The translations under genes were made by a program, and so were the position numbers. Below the pieces are notes generated by a model. That model saw nothing but the letters and a program-made list of their open reading frames with translations, had not been told where the DNA came from and ran no database searches. From Phellopilus nigrolimitatus (Eukaryota; Basidiomycota; Agaricomycetes; Hymenochaetales; Hymenochaetaceae), in contig JAJOHG010000019.1 of NCBI GenBank assembly GCA_021029095.1, forward strand, positions 62,001-126,000: 64,000 nucleotides of DNA, read 5' to 3'. Each line of letters opens with the position of its first letter. Position 1 is the first letter of the stretch. Positions 13,657 to 25,290 of the stretch are shown piece after piece.

Positions 13657-15173
13657 TCAATCAAAAGGGACGGGCCGCACCGTCGGTCCCTCTAGTCGAG
13701 CTCCTTGGCGCTTTTCTGCAGCAGCCGCAGCAAACGCCGATGGGACAGGAATCCCACAACAGTCGCCCCACCCTACCTCCCGCTGACCCGCGGCTCCAGT
13801 ATCCGCGTGAGCATGCGCATGACCCCAGTGCGCGTCGTCTCCATCTTGTGCATCGCCTGACTCAGGACCTTCGAAGGGAAGGATGGATCCGAAGAGGAAG
13901 TGCTGGACGACCGGAAGTTTTCCAAGCACTTCCGCACGGTACATTTTGAGCATCCCGGAGTTTACCTTGTCCCACGTCTTCACCTGTAGCAAGAACTGCC
14001 ATGAGAAGTCATCTATAGAGACTTAATTCTTCTTACTCCAGATATGTCATCTAGCATCGGCGAATGCCAGCGTAGCGACGCAGACTTAATCTTAAAGAAG
14101 AAAGAAGAAAAACGTGTAAAGACAGATGAAGAAAAAGGAATGAATAAGAGAGCTACTCACGGAGTTGATGAATTTGATACAGGCAAGGTACATGTAGTGC
14201 TTGGAGTATTCGTCCACGACATCTTTGTCATGAATTGATTTCGGGCGGAGATATTTGTGTCCTGCACGAAGTTTGCGCGAACACAACAAAGGTCAAGAAG
14301 GAAGTAAACGGACCTATGAGTTGTGCTGATCCAAAGAGGAAAGGAAGGAAATGATAATCGTCTAGCCCCCAAACACCATGCGAACCGGCCGGCTCTAGCC
14401 AATACGAACTCTGAAGTACCCGCATAACCTCAATATATCTAAGCAACACTGTAAGAGCGCGATGAGAGCCAGCAGAGAAGTTGACGGCGCACCTCCAAAA
14501 AACTTTGATAACAAGAGCTTTATGGTCTGTCTCCTCGAAGACCTTCAGTCTTTCTAAGCAGATCCTGACAAAACAGTCGTCAATCCAAATAAGCTGAGGC
14601 AAAGAGCATCCAAGAACATACAGCCAGCACAGGAAGTTCAACTCCATACCGCTCCCATAATCGATACGCGTTTTGTTTCCCCATGCTTCGTTGAAATACA
14701 TAGACACCTCTGGAGTCGCATCTTCCGGGAAATTCGGCAGGGTGGTGTGCAGCGATGACGAATTCTGCTCAAAATGTCAACAACATACGTCTCGAGCAGC
14801 TCCAAGGTGTCGATTACGACGCCGCACCTCAGATATCTTGTCGTAGAATGCGCGAAATGCGGGGTTCCCGAAGCGCGAGTCAGAGTTGTCGATAGGTGGC
14901 GTATTTCGAGCCAGTTCCTCAACTTTGTCTAGCACGTTGAGGACAGACTTGACACCCTTTAATTCGATACGTGAGGCACACTTCTCGAGAGACGCAGCGA
15001 GTTCCATCGACGCGCACCTCTGACATAGTGCATTCATCAGTAAGCTTTACGCCAACAACCGATTCGTTGAGTGTCTCAATGTATGAGATGATTTCTTGAT
15101 GCGTTTTGGATGTCTGGAAAGCCTCCATTTGCTCCTTCGTCAGAATACGCTTGCGAGGCGATACGTAAGACAT
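13657..15173 (-). CDS. Phosphotyrosyl phosphatase activator (PTPA / Rrd family)
   Basis: Peptidyl-prolyl isomerase and ATP-dependent activator of protein phosphatase 2A-like enzymes, acting in cytosol and nucleus. The start [16 protein letters not shown] (15173) matches the family N-terminus. Later exons show [101 protein letters not shown] and [16 protein letters not shown]. These are the conserved PTPA signatures and span the full domain. The C-terminal tail ends with [13 protein letters not shown] and a short basic stretch, as in fungal Rrd1/Rrd2 proteins. At least six exons have canonical borders. Which of the two yeast paralogues it corresponds to cannot be decided by eye. Confidence 0.93.
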
Positions 15174-15477
15174 GGCCAGTATATATATAAACTCGAAGAT
15201 GTTAGAAGAGCAGCTCGTGCGTGTGGTAGGTAGAAGCTGTCACGGAGACTTGGAGACTCGGAGACCCAGTCGCAAATCGGCGTTGGCCGACGCGTCTTGC
15301 TTTCAAAACCCCACGACACTCGTCGACAGGCAAATTCAAACTCCTGCTTTCTGTTTAACGGTTTACTACAAAGAAATTTACTTTCGGCTTGACAAGAAGT
15401 AAGAATGGCATAAACTTTAGAAACAATAACTGACGACAGGTACATGTACATATGTAAATATAAATTGACTGAGAGAC
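15174..15477. other. Intergenic stretch between PTPA start and transaldolase-like gene end
   Basis: Upstream region of the PTPA gene, including a TATATATATA run just before its start (about 15179-15189), and the 3' flank of the transaldolase-like gene. No supported coding sequence was seen. Confidence 0.45.
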
Positions 15478-17279
15478 TCAAAAGACGATCATGTCTTTCT
15501 CGTCGCTGCTTCTACTACTGGTGCCTACCTCGTCGAATGTGTCCAAATCCTGCCAATATGGCGACTGCGGCACCACCAATTTGCTTCGCTTGTCGCTGGT
15601 GCTCGGGAAGGGAATGGCTAATGTATCCTGCCTCGGCAAACCCCTGCTCGTCAAGCTTCTGCACCGCTCGGCCTGCACCTGCCGTCGATACTCGATGGCT
15701 TGTCTTGTCGACACTTTAGCGACTGTTTTGACGAGCGGAAATACTCCAATGCTTAGGCGCCGCTCCATCTCGCCTCTGATCACCCAGGCGATGCTCGTCA
15801 CGCAACTGGTCCACGTCTTGAGTCCAGCATCGAGCACCGCGAGAGTCTCCTTCCGTGTCTCGCCAGACATGGCCGTTAAATATTTGAAACCAAACTCGCC
15901 CTGCGAGCTCTCTGGCGGGAAAGGAACTTGCGACGCCCGCATCATCGCAGTAGACTTAGGCGCCGGCGGGCGGTTGACGCGCATCCGATGCCATTTCGCG
16001 GTTTCTACCTGGAAGTCTGCTAAACACACGCTGGTTAAGGCCGCGCAATGCTCGATTTCGTTAAGCTTTAAAGAATAAACCGATCGACAAAAATATTCAA
16101 ATAGTCTGGGTAACCGACGCACCGAACGGAGTCCACTTGCTATTACTTGCGTCTCTAGTTCATGGTGTTTCATATAGCATGCAGTAGCCTTGATGTTCTG
16201 ACGTCCTGGGTGAGGTACTAAATTTGACGAGTTGAGGCCCCTTTTAACTTCATGGTAGGCAAGGATCTGATACGGACGCGTATCATTTTATCAGTGTCAA
16301 GTGCTTTCCAAAATTAAATCGAACGTACGGATTTCACTGGCATCGTCACCGCTGCAGCTCCTGCGGCCGCACAGGCCGCGGCCTGAGCGAGTCCGGACAC
16401 AAAGACGAGATTTGTCTTTATCGCATGTTGCTCTTTCAGGGCGTTCGCTATCATCAGACCTGTTTCTGTCGCTGGAATCTAGGTAAAGAGTCAAGATTAT
16501 TTTCAAGAGAATACAACGTTCCGTAGACATACGGAAATATAAATCCTATCTCGCTTGATCCCCTTCTTCTCTAGTCCTTCGACGATGTCGACTGCTTGCT
16601 CGAAAATGGCTTCCGTACCTTCTGGTTGCATAATACCTCGCGGGTCGACGAAAGTGTAGTGAGGAAGGTCTGGTTTCAGGCAGTCTACTATGGCGGAACC
16701 GAGCTCAACTAGCTGCCGTTAAAATGCCGTCAGCTTATGTCTCACCCGGGAAGTGTGCGGACTTACAAACTTGGTAAACGCCAGTCTCAGCACTTTGTCA
16801 AATCCACTGCTCAAGAATTAGATCAACTTGAAGTATGTTTCGGTTTGACTCACTTTTTCTTGATGGAGAGCTCTTCCATTGCCAGCATCGCTGCGACCCA
16901 AACATGGTAGAAATTATCGCTATGCTGGATTTTATCTATTACAGACTCAGGCGACATGAACGACGCCCTCAGAAAGTGCTTGTTGCTTATGAGTGCTGAT
17001 TTGACGAGTAAGTCTTCTGCCTTTTCAGTTCAATGGTGGACTGAACTCACTCTCCATGTTTGCACTGTCTGATATGAGGCCGACACCCGCTACATCCATC
17101 GTATCCCGTAGGTACGGCGGTGGCTTGGCGACAGCCACAGGCGGTGAAGCTGGCCTCTTTGCTTGCCCCTGTCTAGGACTACTCTGTTTAGCTGATCCTA
17201 AGCTGGCTGGTTTGGAAATTGGTGGCGCTGCGGTTTCGCCGCCATATTCCTTCGGTGCTTCAGACATAGTGATATTCAT
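15478..17279 (-). CDS. Transaldolase-fold protein lacking the Schiff-base lysine, with disordered N-terminus
   Basis: Reading exons from right to left gives a disordered Pro/Ser/Ala-rich N-terminus and then a transaldolase-type barrel: DTMDVAGVGLISDSANME, FTKLLVELGSAIVDCL, EAIFEQAVDIVEGLEKKGIK, RDRIYISIPATETGLMIANA, KTNLVFVSGLAQAAACAAAG, IKATACYMKHHELETQVIAS and a final GFKYLTAM segment. The order of these blocks matches transaldolase. The active-site strand, normally I-K-[ILV]-[AP]-[AS]-T, here reads I-S-I-P-A-T, so the Schiff-base Lys is replaced by Ser. It is probably not a working transaldolase. The start was set at MNITMSEAPK (17279). An upstream open exon to 17637, also Ser/Pro-rich, may belong. 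Stop at 15478-15480. Confidence 0.75.
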
Positions 17280-18384
17280 CCGGCAAAACGTCTTTCCCCA
17301 GTCCTTCGACGGAGAGGCGGCGCGCTGCATTCGCGTGCCTGAGCTGCGTGCGCGAAAGGGTACGGGGACGGGGAGATTGTGGCTGGGACGGCAATCCTGC
17401 GATAGCACTTGAATTGGATATAGTCGCGCTCGAGGGATGGGGTGATGGTGGTCTCGAAAGTACTCTAGGTCGAGAAAGAGACACGCCGGCAGGGCAGGGA
17501 GTCAGTGGTCGGGGAGTTGCGTATGTAGGATTAGATGTCGTCGTCTTCGAAGGACTTGTGCACTCATGTGCGCGGCGCGTTGGGGAGTCGTGGTTGAGAT
17601 CGCGGTTTAGCAGCATCTTCGTTGCTCGACGTCGCAACTAGATGTCTGGTGGGTGGGAGATCAAGGAAAAGGAGACGAGCATCCTTTTGTTTCCCTCTTA
17701 TAATATAGCCTTAGGTTTGTGGCGCGGGCCACCCTGCGCGGCCACAGTGAAGGATAATAGAGCGCGCTTAGACATAAACACGATGGAAGTTTATTTATGA
17801 CGCCAGCGGATCGGCTCGGCAACAAACCTGTGCATCCACATCTTGGCCCTGTTCGGGCGCTTTTCTCACTTACTTTTAATGAACGGATGCCGTCTTCTGG
17901 CGCAAGTCGTTCTGAACGGGCGTACATGTTGATACCGATCGATCTCTTTTTACTAGAAATAAGTGTAACGTGTGGATGGTTCTGGTACCCCTATCAAGGT
18001 ACTTGACATAGCTCATATAACGATGACTTGAAAGATTCGTACCATAAAACAAGTACGTAGATGTTATTGTTTCTTTTTGATTCTTTGTTGTTTCTGCCGG
18101 CCGCGATGGCATCACCGCTAATCTCTACTGAGTCATTTAGACTCTTTCATAAAGGAATCATTATGTCCATAGAAACGTCGGAAATGATTCTTTAGAGGCG
18201 AGTGAGTGCCGCTACAGGGGTTTTATCACAAAAACGTTTTTTACTAATGTCATCTCAGCGACCATATAATCACACGTACGATGCTGAGCACTTTTTTCAT
18301 TGGACGGACGACTCGATGATCTCATACCTTCAACAAAGCGTCAAATAATTCAAACAGTACGTAGTAGCGCATCAACAAAAATGT

Positions 18385-19340
18385 AAGGATCTCACAAGGA
18401 GGAAAATACAAAAAATTGCGAGGACCACGACAGACCCAGAGTAGTCTGAATCGAGTTTCACGGCAAGAAGCCGTGAGCCGCGAAGTGCACTGAAGGACAC
18501 ACCCGGCGAGCTGGATCATACGACGAGCCCTTCTCCAAGCCACTGTTTCCAAGGTGTGCAAGTACAGTTACGAACTCAGGCTGCGCCATTGGCCGGCATG
18601 GGCGTTGAGCACGTAGTACGTTGCACAAACCAGATGAGTTGTGTGCGTGCCTACCCAGAACACACCATGTACAATACATAATTCGAAGCACCGTTCTGCA
18701 GTCGATGATCGAGTATCGTACTTTTTGTGCGCACTGCAACGGATAGGCAATCACAGCTCGGCGAACCTCAGAAACAGGACGGCACGATTGTCTAATGATA
18801 GACGATCGCCGCCAAACGGGACCAACGGTCCTTATCGCACCAGACGTGCGGGCGTGGAATGGAGGAGGGCATAACACATCGGGATACCAGCAAGCAAGGC
18901 GTGCCCAGTCCCCGGGACGCATCTCAGGATCCCCCGTCTCCACTCTCGGCACGGACTACCTGTTGTTCACTCTCGGCGCGGACTACCTGTCGACTCCTGA
19001 GCGCATCAGCTGGCTTCCGTGCGTCTTCGAGCATTCCCAGCAGCAAACACGCACCGCGACTAGCGCGGCCCGTTCTGCCGCCTGGGACGAGTGGGAATCC
19101 GTATCTCTGGTACGCCCCTCGACAGAGTTGCTGTCGGACCCGGCTGGAGTCGATCGAGGAGGACTGGAATGCTCAGACCTTGGCCCGCTCGCGAGAGAAG
19201 ACGTACACGCGCACCGTCGTGGCGGAGCGTCTTGTGCGGGGCGAGCGTCGCGGCTTTGAGTCTGTCGTGGTTGGAGAGAAAGAGTTATTCATCCGATAGA
19301 AGCAAAGAAAAAATCGTCGCTTGAGCGTGGGAACCTGCTC
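18385..19340 (+). repeat. Repeat module R, copy 1
   Basis: About 0.95-kb module found five times in the window (R1-R5). It runs from an AAGGAGGAAAAT-type start to GCTTGAGCGTGGGAAC. It contains two short hairpins, CACGGC-AAGAA-GCCGTG (about 18459) and CGACAG-AGTTG-CTGTCG (about 19118). A 70-codon frame (WYAPRQSCCRTRLESIEED and onward) is shared by all copies. In units 1 and 2 the module is embedded in the tandem repeat; elsewhere it occurs at a repeat end or alone. Confidence 0.8.
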
Positions 19341-19583
19341 TGCTACACGGACGCAAGCCGGACCGGGTATCGTGGACTAGCTGTACAGTTCTACAAGCAA
19401 TGCAAGCAACAAGATATGTGGTGACTTGCTTGATTGGTTACGCACGCTGCCATGAAATTCATTCACCTGGTTCCATGTTTAAGGCGATCTCGGGCTCTTC
19501 CTTAGGTTGGCTTCCATATCTCCTCGAGCAACCAGGACTCAGAGTTCACTCGAAGTGATGTGATCCTGCGGTCTCTACGTATC

Positions 19584-20230
19584 CTATCTTCAAGTTCTTT
19601 CAGCGGAGAACACAAATTCATATTTGCTCCGTGAACGTCTCTTCCGGGAGCTGAGAGCGAAGTTGTGCCTTTGGGTCCCTCGATAGTTCCCATCGCTCGC
19701 CTTTCGCCGTATTTACTTAACTGACACACATTTTTTCTCTCCGAAAATTATTCGTTCACGTCATGCGTCAGAGTGTCAGGCAGCGGAGCAAGGGACACTA
19801 CATACAGACGATACAATATAGGCTGTTACCTGTCTTGTGGCTGACAAGTCTCGGCAGCCGGGCATAGTCCCGAGTACAATAGATGTGAGAGAATTGAGAG
19901 AAGGGGCTAGCGAGCCTGTTGACGTCGTCTTCTCTTCAAAGAAGGGAGATCAAATACAATGTAAAAAAAATGCGCTGGCGAAGACCGCTTTCATCAACAA
20001 GATTCTCTTCAAGTCTGGACGGGCTGGTGGACAATTGGGAACCAATGTGTGCCGGCCCACATCCTTCTGTGCTTGGATCTGAAAGCAGTTTCTGACAGTT
20101 AGCCGGTCAAAGAAGTGGGTGGATTCCTGCATCCTATTCTATTACATAAATGAATCAATCTTCTACTGTAAATAAAGCAGCAAGTACTGTGCATATGGAT
20201 CATTATTCCTTTCAATCATGAGATACACGC
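19584..20230 (+). other. Insertion in tandem-repeat unit 1, carrying an 81-codon ORF
   Basis: Aligning unit 1 with unit 2 shows continuous similarity up to CTCTACGTATC (19583) and resuming at CGCAAAG (about 20229). In unit 2 these points are adjacent (about 25532). The extra 650 bases hold a plus-strand ORF at 19837-20082, starting MADKSRQPGIVPSTIDVREL, with a regular mixed composition (VDVVFSSKKGDQ, LAKTAFINKILFKSG). It is followed by AT-rich sequence with AATAAA-like motifs (about 20170) that resembles a 3' end. The peptide was not recognised. It could be a captured gene fragment or part of a mobile element; no clear terminal repeats were seen. Confidence 0.5.
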
Positions 20231-23200
20231 AAAGTAAGCTCGAACGCGCCCGTGCCCGACCCTAAAAATGCTTTCGATGACGCAAAGAAATCCGTCCTTA
20301 TGCTCGTGCAAAGCAGAGTACCGATCTTCAGTGCATCTCACAATCAGACATCTTCCTTCGTGTTTTTCTGGTTTCAGTCAAATATGACAATTTCTCATTG
20401 GAAGAAACGAGTGGACCTGACATGAAATGGATGGACACAAGTAATTCAGTCCCAGAAAATTTTAGGGGGGTCTTAGAATGAGGACACACCGTTCAGGGGC
20501 AGAAACAGCTGCTGAAAACAATTTACAAACTTCTACTCGGCTGGCGTTCGAATGGATTAGGGGGCAAGCACACAATTGAGAATTTGACCTCCGGAACAAG
20601 CTGGAGAGAAAACCTGCTTCGTTCACTTTGTCGACTCGAGGTGTTGAAACGCGAATCTCCGCGTCTTTTGGGACTTTGTGGAAGAAGTCCGGCAGGCGCG
20701 CAGGCTCGGGAACGGGTGCAGCGCTAGTGCGCTTTTTCCTTGAACCAGTCATCATTGGGAATCATTAAAGGCAGAGTTTACATACTCAGAGTTTAGGATG
20801 AGCACTAACTTGAACGGAACCAGTGCTGATCACACAGGACCTGTATCCACCTTTTCAGGCAAGGACAACTATGAACGTATTTAAACAAGCCTCTTATCGG
20901 ACGTTCTGCTCACTGGAGCAGAGATAAACTGTGAACCTTGCACTGAATGCATATTGCTTCCGCACTCTGCAGAATATGCCGAGCTCGAGGTCGTGTCGCC
21001 CTTAATAGAGACGGCTTAATTAAGGAGCCGTTGGCGGGAATAATGAATGGTGTACCTGGCGCCTACAATGAAATACTAGCCACAGAGGACAAAGACTACG
21101 CCACACGAAAATCCGCGACAGGAAGCCTAAATTCAAAGCCAGACGTTCGCTCCGCTTAGATCTGTACTTCAAGGATGCTCAGGATGCTGCCGTCACTTGC
21201 CATCCGCAATGACAACAACTTGTGATCGACTCAATTGGCTCCAGGACGAGGACCGCTCCGCTCCCCAAGGTCCCTTAGTAATCGAATTCTTGCCTTGAGA
21301 CTCGCTGCGTGCGACGCTGCACACGCTCGCTCGCACTCCGGGGCCAATCGCGTCCTAAGTTAGCCTCCCCAACCAGGCCACGTCCCCGGTCCTCGTAGAT
21401 ATAGGATACAGAAGCGAAGCGCTGGGAAAGAAGAACTCGAAGAGAAGGCTGCTCAAATCATCTATCGATCTGATCTCAATGGGGTGTGCCCCGCAAGCCC
21501 GTCGAGAGACATGCGCGTCGGACTGGGGCATGCGCCGGATGGCCGTCGTCCGATGCTGCGAATTAGCCCCTTCCGCGAGCGCATACGGAGTCAATATCCT
21601 GTGAGTTTGGCGCATTGTCGGCGAGGATTTTGAATCTAAAGATATCGCTAGGCGGGGGCGTTTATTGAGGCTTTTGCTACAGCTCTTCGAAAAAACTGGG
21701 TGCAAGATGCCGTGCCAATACCGTGTTTTCTCTCTTTCTCACATATGTTTCACGTGTCTGCCAACTAGTGCCTACTCCTACTGTGATCACGAGTGTCGAA
21801 CGCATTGGGGCACGTATGTGCATTTGTATGCTTGGGTCTCTCGGGCTGGCCTTCTACTTCGTGGTTTTTTAGGTGACTCATCCTTTTGAACACCTTTTTC
21901 ACAAGACTCATCCTTTCGCCTCAAGCAGTTGAAATCGCTTGTCCACACTCAGTCTGCAAGTCTGGTCTTCATGACCGGACTAAAATAAGTGCCTTTGAAT
22001 CCGATGCAAGCAAGTATTCCGGGACAAAGCACAGCTGCAATTCGTCTCGACGACCGGTGTCTTGACCTTTTTACCAATCCCGGAGAAAGACAACGAATGG
22101 GTTTAAAGGATCTTCAAGCTCTAATTCCGTCCTTTTACTACGGCGTTGTTCGGGCTTCGCGCATCGCACGGCGCGGTGCAAATGGAGTCTCGCAAGACCG
22201 TCGCCAACACAGCGCAGTGGCCGGTGCTGCTTCGGAAGTGAGTGCATCACCCTTCTTGACCCCGTCAGATGCCCAATTTATCAAACCGAAGCCGCGCTGC
22301 TCCTTATTCCTGCGCTAGCATGGACTGGGCCCAAAGCGCCTGCCATCCGCGAGCACGCGATCGAGGCGATTGCACGCCCCCGCAGCCGCCAAGTCCGAAA
22401 TCGTCGCGTCGCCTGGCGATAATCGCTGCGTCTCCGCGGGCCGCGGCGGGTCAGGTGCGTCGCGGGCTTGTCTGACCCACGTACAATTTAATGTACCAGG
22501 CAAGCGCACACCATGCATACGTATACATAGCACCACGTGCATACGCGTTTTCTCGCGCGCGTTCTCGAGCTGGTCACCGGTGCGCCTCCGATAGCACTAC
22601 GCAGAGCACGCCGCTGCCGCGAGCCTGAGCTTATCGCTGGCGATCTAGTTTCTTCGAAGGGGCTTACGACCGTGCCGATCGCAGGTGTCGTAACCCCCAC
22701 AGGCACCCACCTGCCAGCACCGCCGAGCTTATCTAGGCTCCTGTTCTTCAGCCACGGTCAGCCCGTCGGCGGCACGTTCAGGCCTACCCGACCCCATACG
22801 CGCCTGCTCGGATTAGCAGCGCCGCGGACAGCCGACCACCCGCATTTTGTGCACTCTATTTTTTTCTGTTTCTTCCATTTTTCGCGGCAGGCAGAGAAGC
22901 AGCCCCGTTGTGCAGCGACCTGAAATCTTCCATCCTTCCATACATATGCAACGCTAGCGTGTACCAAACAGGGACTGTGGGGACGTTTCACGCGTCAGGC
23001 CCCGGGCTTCGAATCATCTGGTTTCTGCCAGTCGGGATGGAACGCGGGAACGCCGCCCCTCCCTTCCTTCTGTGCCGTATTTCCGGACCAGCCGCCTCGG
23101 CTGCCGCCCTAAATTCGCGCTCGGAGCCCGGCGAGCGCAGTCTGTGCAGTCCTGTCGTGATCCGATCGTCTGAGCGCTGGCTTGGATGGAGACGACTGCC

Positions 23201-24379
23201 CGCGGCAGCATCACTGTTAAAACGCGCAGCCCGAGTACCGCCGCAGCGTAGCCAGAATATCCGAGAATCAGGATCAGGATTAGGAGAGAGGGCCTTTAGA
23301 GTGGTGCTTCGCGCAGATTGGGGCAGATTCAGTTCAATTTGCAATGTTCTCTCTTTCTCTCTCTCGCGCGCGATCTGAGATGCGGCGTCTGCTGCTGCTG
23401 CGTTGTCTGTCTGCCAGTGTGTCAACGCCGTCGGCGCGGAGCGAGGGCGGAAATGAAATCCCGCAATACATATGTAGGTACGTAGATATGAATTCGCATG
23501 TACATATACATGTACATACAGTATATGCTATATTCGAAAAGGAGGCTACACGCCTTCGAAGTCCGAAGCGGCGCGGGGTCTGGAGTTCTGTCTCCAGCGC
23601 GTCCCGTCTTCGTCTTCGGCTCGCGCGAGATGAGGACGTCCTTCTCCTTCTCCTTCGACGACGTCGCGGAACGAAGCAACTAGCTAGCTAGCTACAGCGC
23701 TTCTTCGACGCAATGAAACGGGGAAATCCGGATTGCATATACAAGATAACAAGTCTGTCGTCGGTGGGGGACCGGGAATCGGGCGGGGATAGCGGCGGTG
23801 GTCGTGGTGGCGGCGGGATGACATTGACAGAGAATGACATATACATATATGATCGACGCCGACCGCGGCGCCGGCGCGAGCGCCTCCACAATCATTGACT
23901 CTGTTCGGGCTTACGTTCATTGAACATATGCCGTTTTCTGGCGCAAGTCGTTCGGAAGCGTACATGTACATGTTGATACCGATCGATCTCTTTACTAGAG
24001 ATTAGTATTACGTGTGGATGGTCCTGGTACCCCTATCAAGCCTTGAATCGGTCTTTGACACAGTGCATATAACGATGACTTGAGAGATCCGTACCATGAA
24101 GCAAGTACATACATGTTATTGTTTCGCTTTTTGGTTCTTCGTTGTTTCTGCGGAGGCATCACCCGCTAATCTCTACTGAGTCATTTAGACTCTTTTCATA
24201 AAGGGATCATTATCACAAACATGTTTTTACTGATGTCATCTCAGCGACCATAGATTTACGGTGCTGTGTACTTTTTTTCACTGGAGGAACGACTCGATAA
24301 TGTCATACAGGTAATTCCTAACGGTTCAACGAAGTGTCAAGTAATTCAAGCAGTACGTAGCAGCGCATCAACAAAATGA

Positions 24380-25290
24380 AGGGATCTCACAAGGAGGAAA
24401 ATGCAAAAAATTGCGAGGACCACGACAGACGCAGAGTAGTCTGAATCGAGTTTCACGGCAAGAAGCCGTGAGCCGCGAAGTGCACTGAAGGACACACCGG
24501 CGAGCTGGATCATACGACGAGCCCTTCTCCAAGCCACTGTTCCCAAGGCGTGCAAAGAACGAACCCCTATTACACCACTGGCCAACATGGCGTCGGGAGT
24601 GTAACGTTGCACAAAGCATCAGAGTTGCGCCGCCCGGCCACCCAGAACACACTCGTACTTGACATATTTCGAAGCACCGTTCTGCAGTCGATGATCGTCT
24701 GTCTTACGTTCTGTGTGCACTGCACGTGGTTAGGCAAACACAACTCGGCCAACCTCAGAAAGAGGACGGCACGACTGTCTAATGACAGACGATCACCGCC
24801 ATACGGGACCAACGGTCCTTACCGCACCAAATCGTGCAGGTGTAGAATGGATGAGAGGGCATAACACATCGGGATACCAGCAAGCAAGGCGTGCCCAGTC
24901 CCCGGGGCGCATCTCAGGATCCCCCGTCCGCTCTCGGCACGGTCGACCTGTCGTCTCCTGAGCGTGTCGGCTGGCTTCCGTGCGTCTTCGAGCATGCCCA
25001 GCAGCGCGAGCGCACCGCGACTAGCGCGGCCGCGTTCTGCCGCCTGGGATGGGTGGGGGGATCCGCATCTCTGGTACGCCCCTCGACAGAGTTGCTGTCG
25101 GACCCGGCTGGAGTCGATCGAGGAGGACTGGAATGCTCAGACCTTAGCCCGCTCGCGAGGGAAGACGTACACGCGCACCGTCGTGGCGGAGCGTCTTGTA
25201 CGGGGCGAGCGTCGCAGCTTTGAGTCTGTCGTGGTTGGAGAAAAAGAGTTGTGCAGCCGACAGGAGCAAATCGTCGCTTGAGCGTGGGAA
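24380..25290 (+). repeat. Repeat module R, copy 2
   Basis: Close to R1 in sequence and orientation. Both hairpins are intact (CACGGC-AAGAA-GCCGTG and CGACAG-AGTTG-CTGTCG). Like R1 it continues into the tandem-repeat interior, and the similarity to R1 persists beyond GAGCGTGGGAAC. Confidence 0.8.

Larger units (their letters stand above)
17797..23880 (+). repeat. Large tandem repeat, unit 1
   Basis: First of two head-to-tail copies. Anchors recur about 6.0 kb apart: the GATACCGATCGATCTCTTT motif near 17930 and 23976, the GGACCACGACAGAC motif near 18421 and 24417, and the ATAACACATCGGGATACC motif near 18870 and 24859. The unit contains module R (about 18385-19340). It ends in a CTAGCTAGCTAG-containing segment (about 23680) and a GC-rich tail. 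Open frames inside are short and not conserved between units except for part of R, so the unit appears non-coding. It carries a 650-base insertion absent from unit 2 (about 19584-20230). It begins only about 150 bases from the transaldolase-like gene. Confidence 0.85.

Noticed and set aside
22988..23425. 145-codon minus-strand ORF in tandem unit 1
   Set aside because: Frame is not kept in unit 2 or in the inverted copy, so it is not a conserved protein.
23676..23696. CTAGCTAGCTAG palindromes at the repeat tails as possible protein-binding sites
   Set aside because: Present in all three copies but simply a short tandem CTAG run; no further evidence of function.
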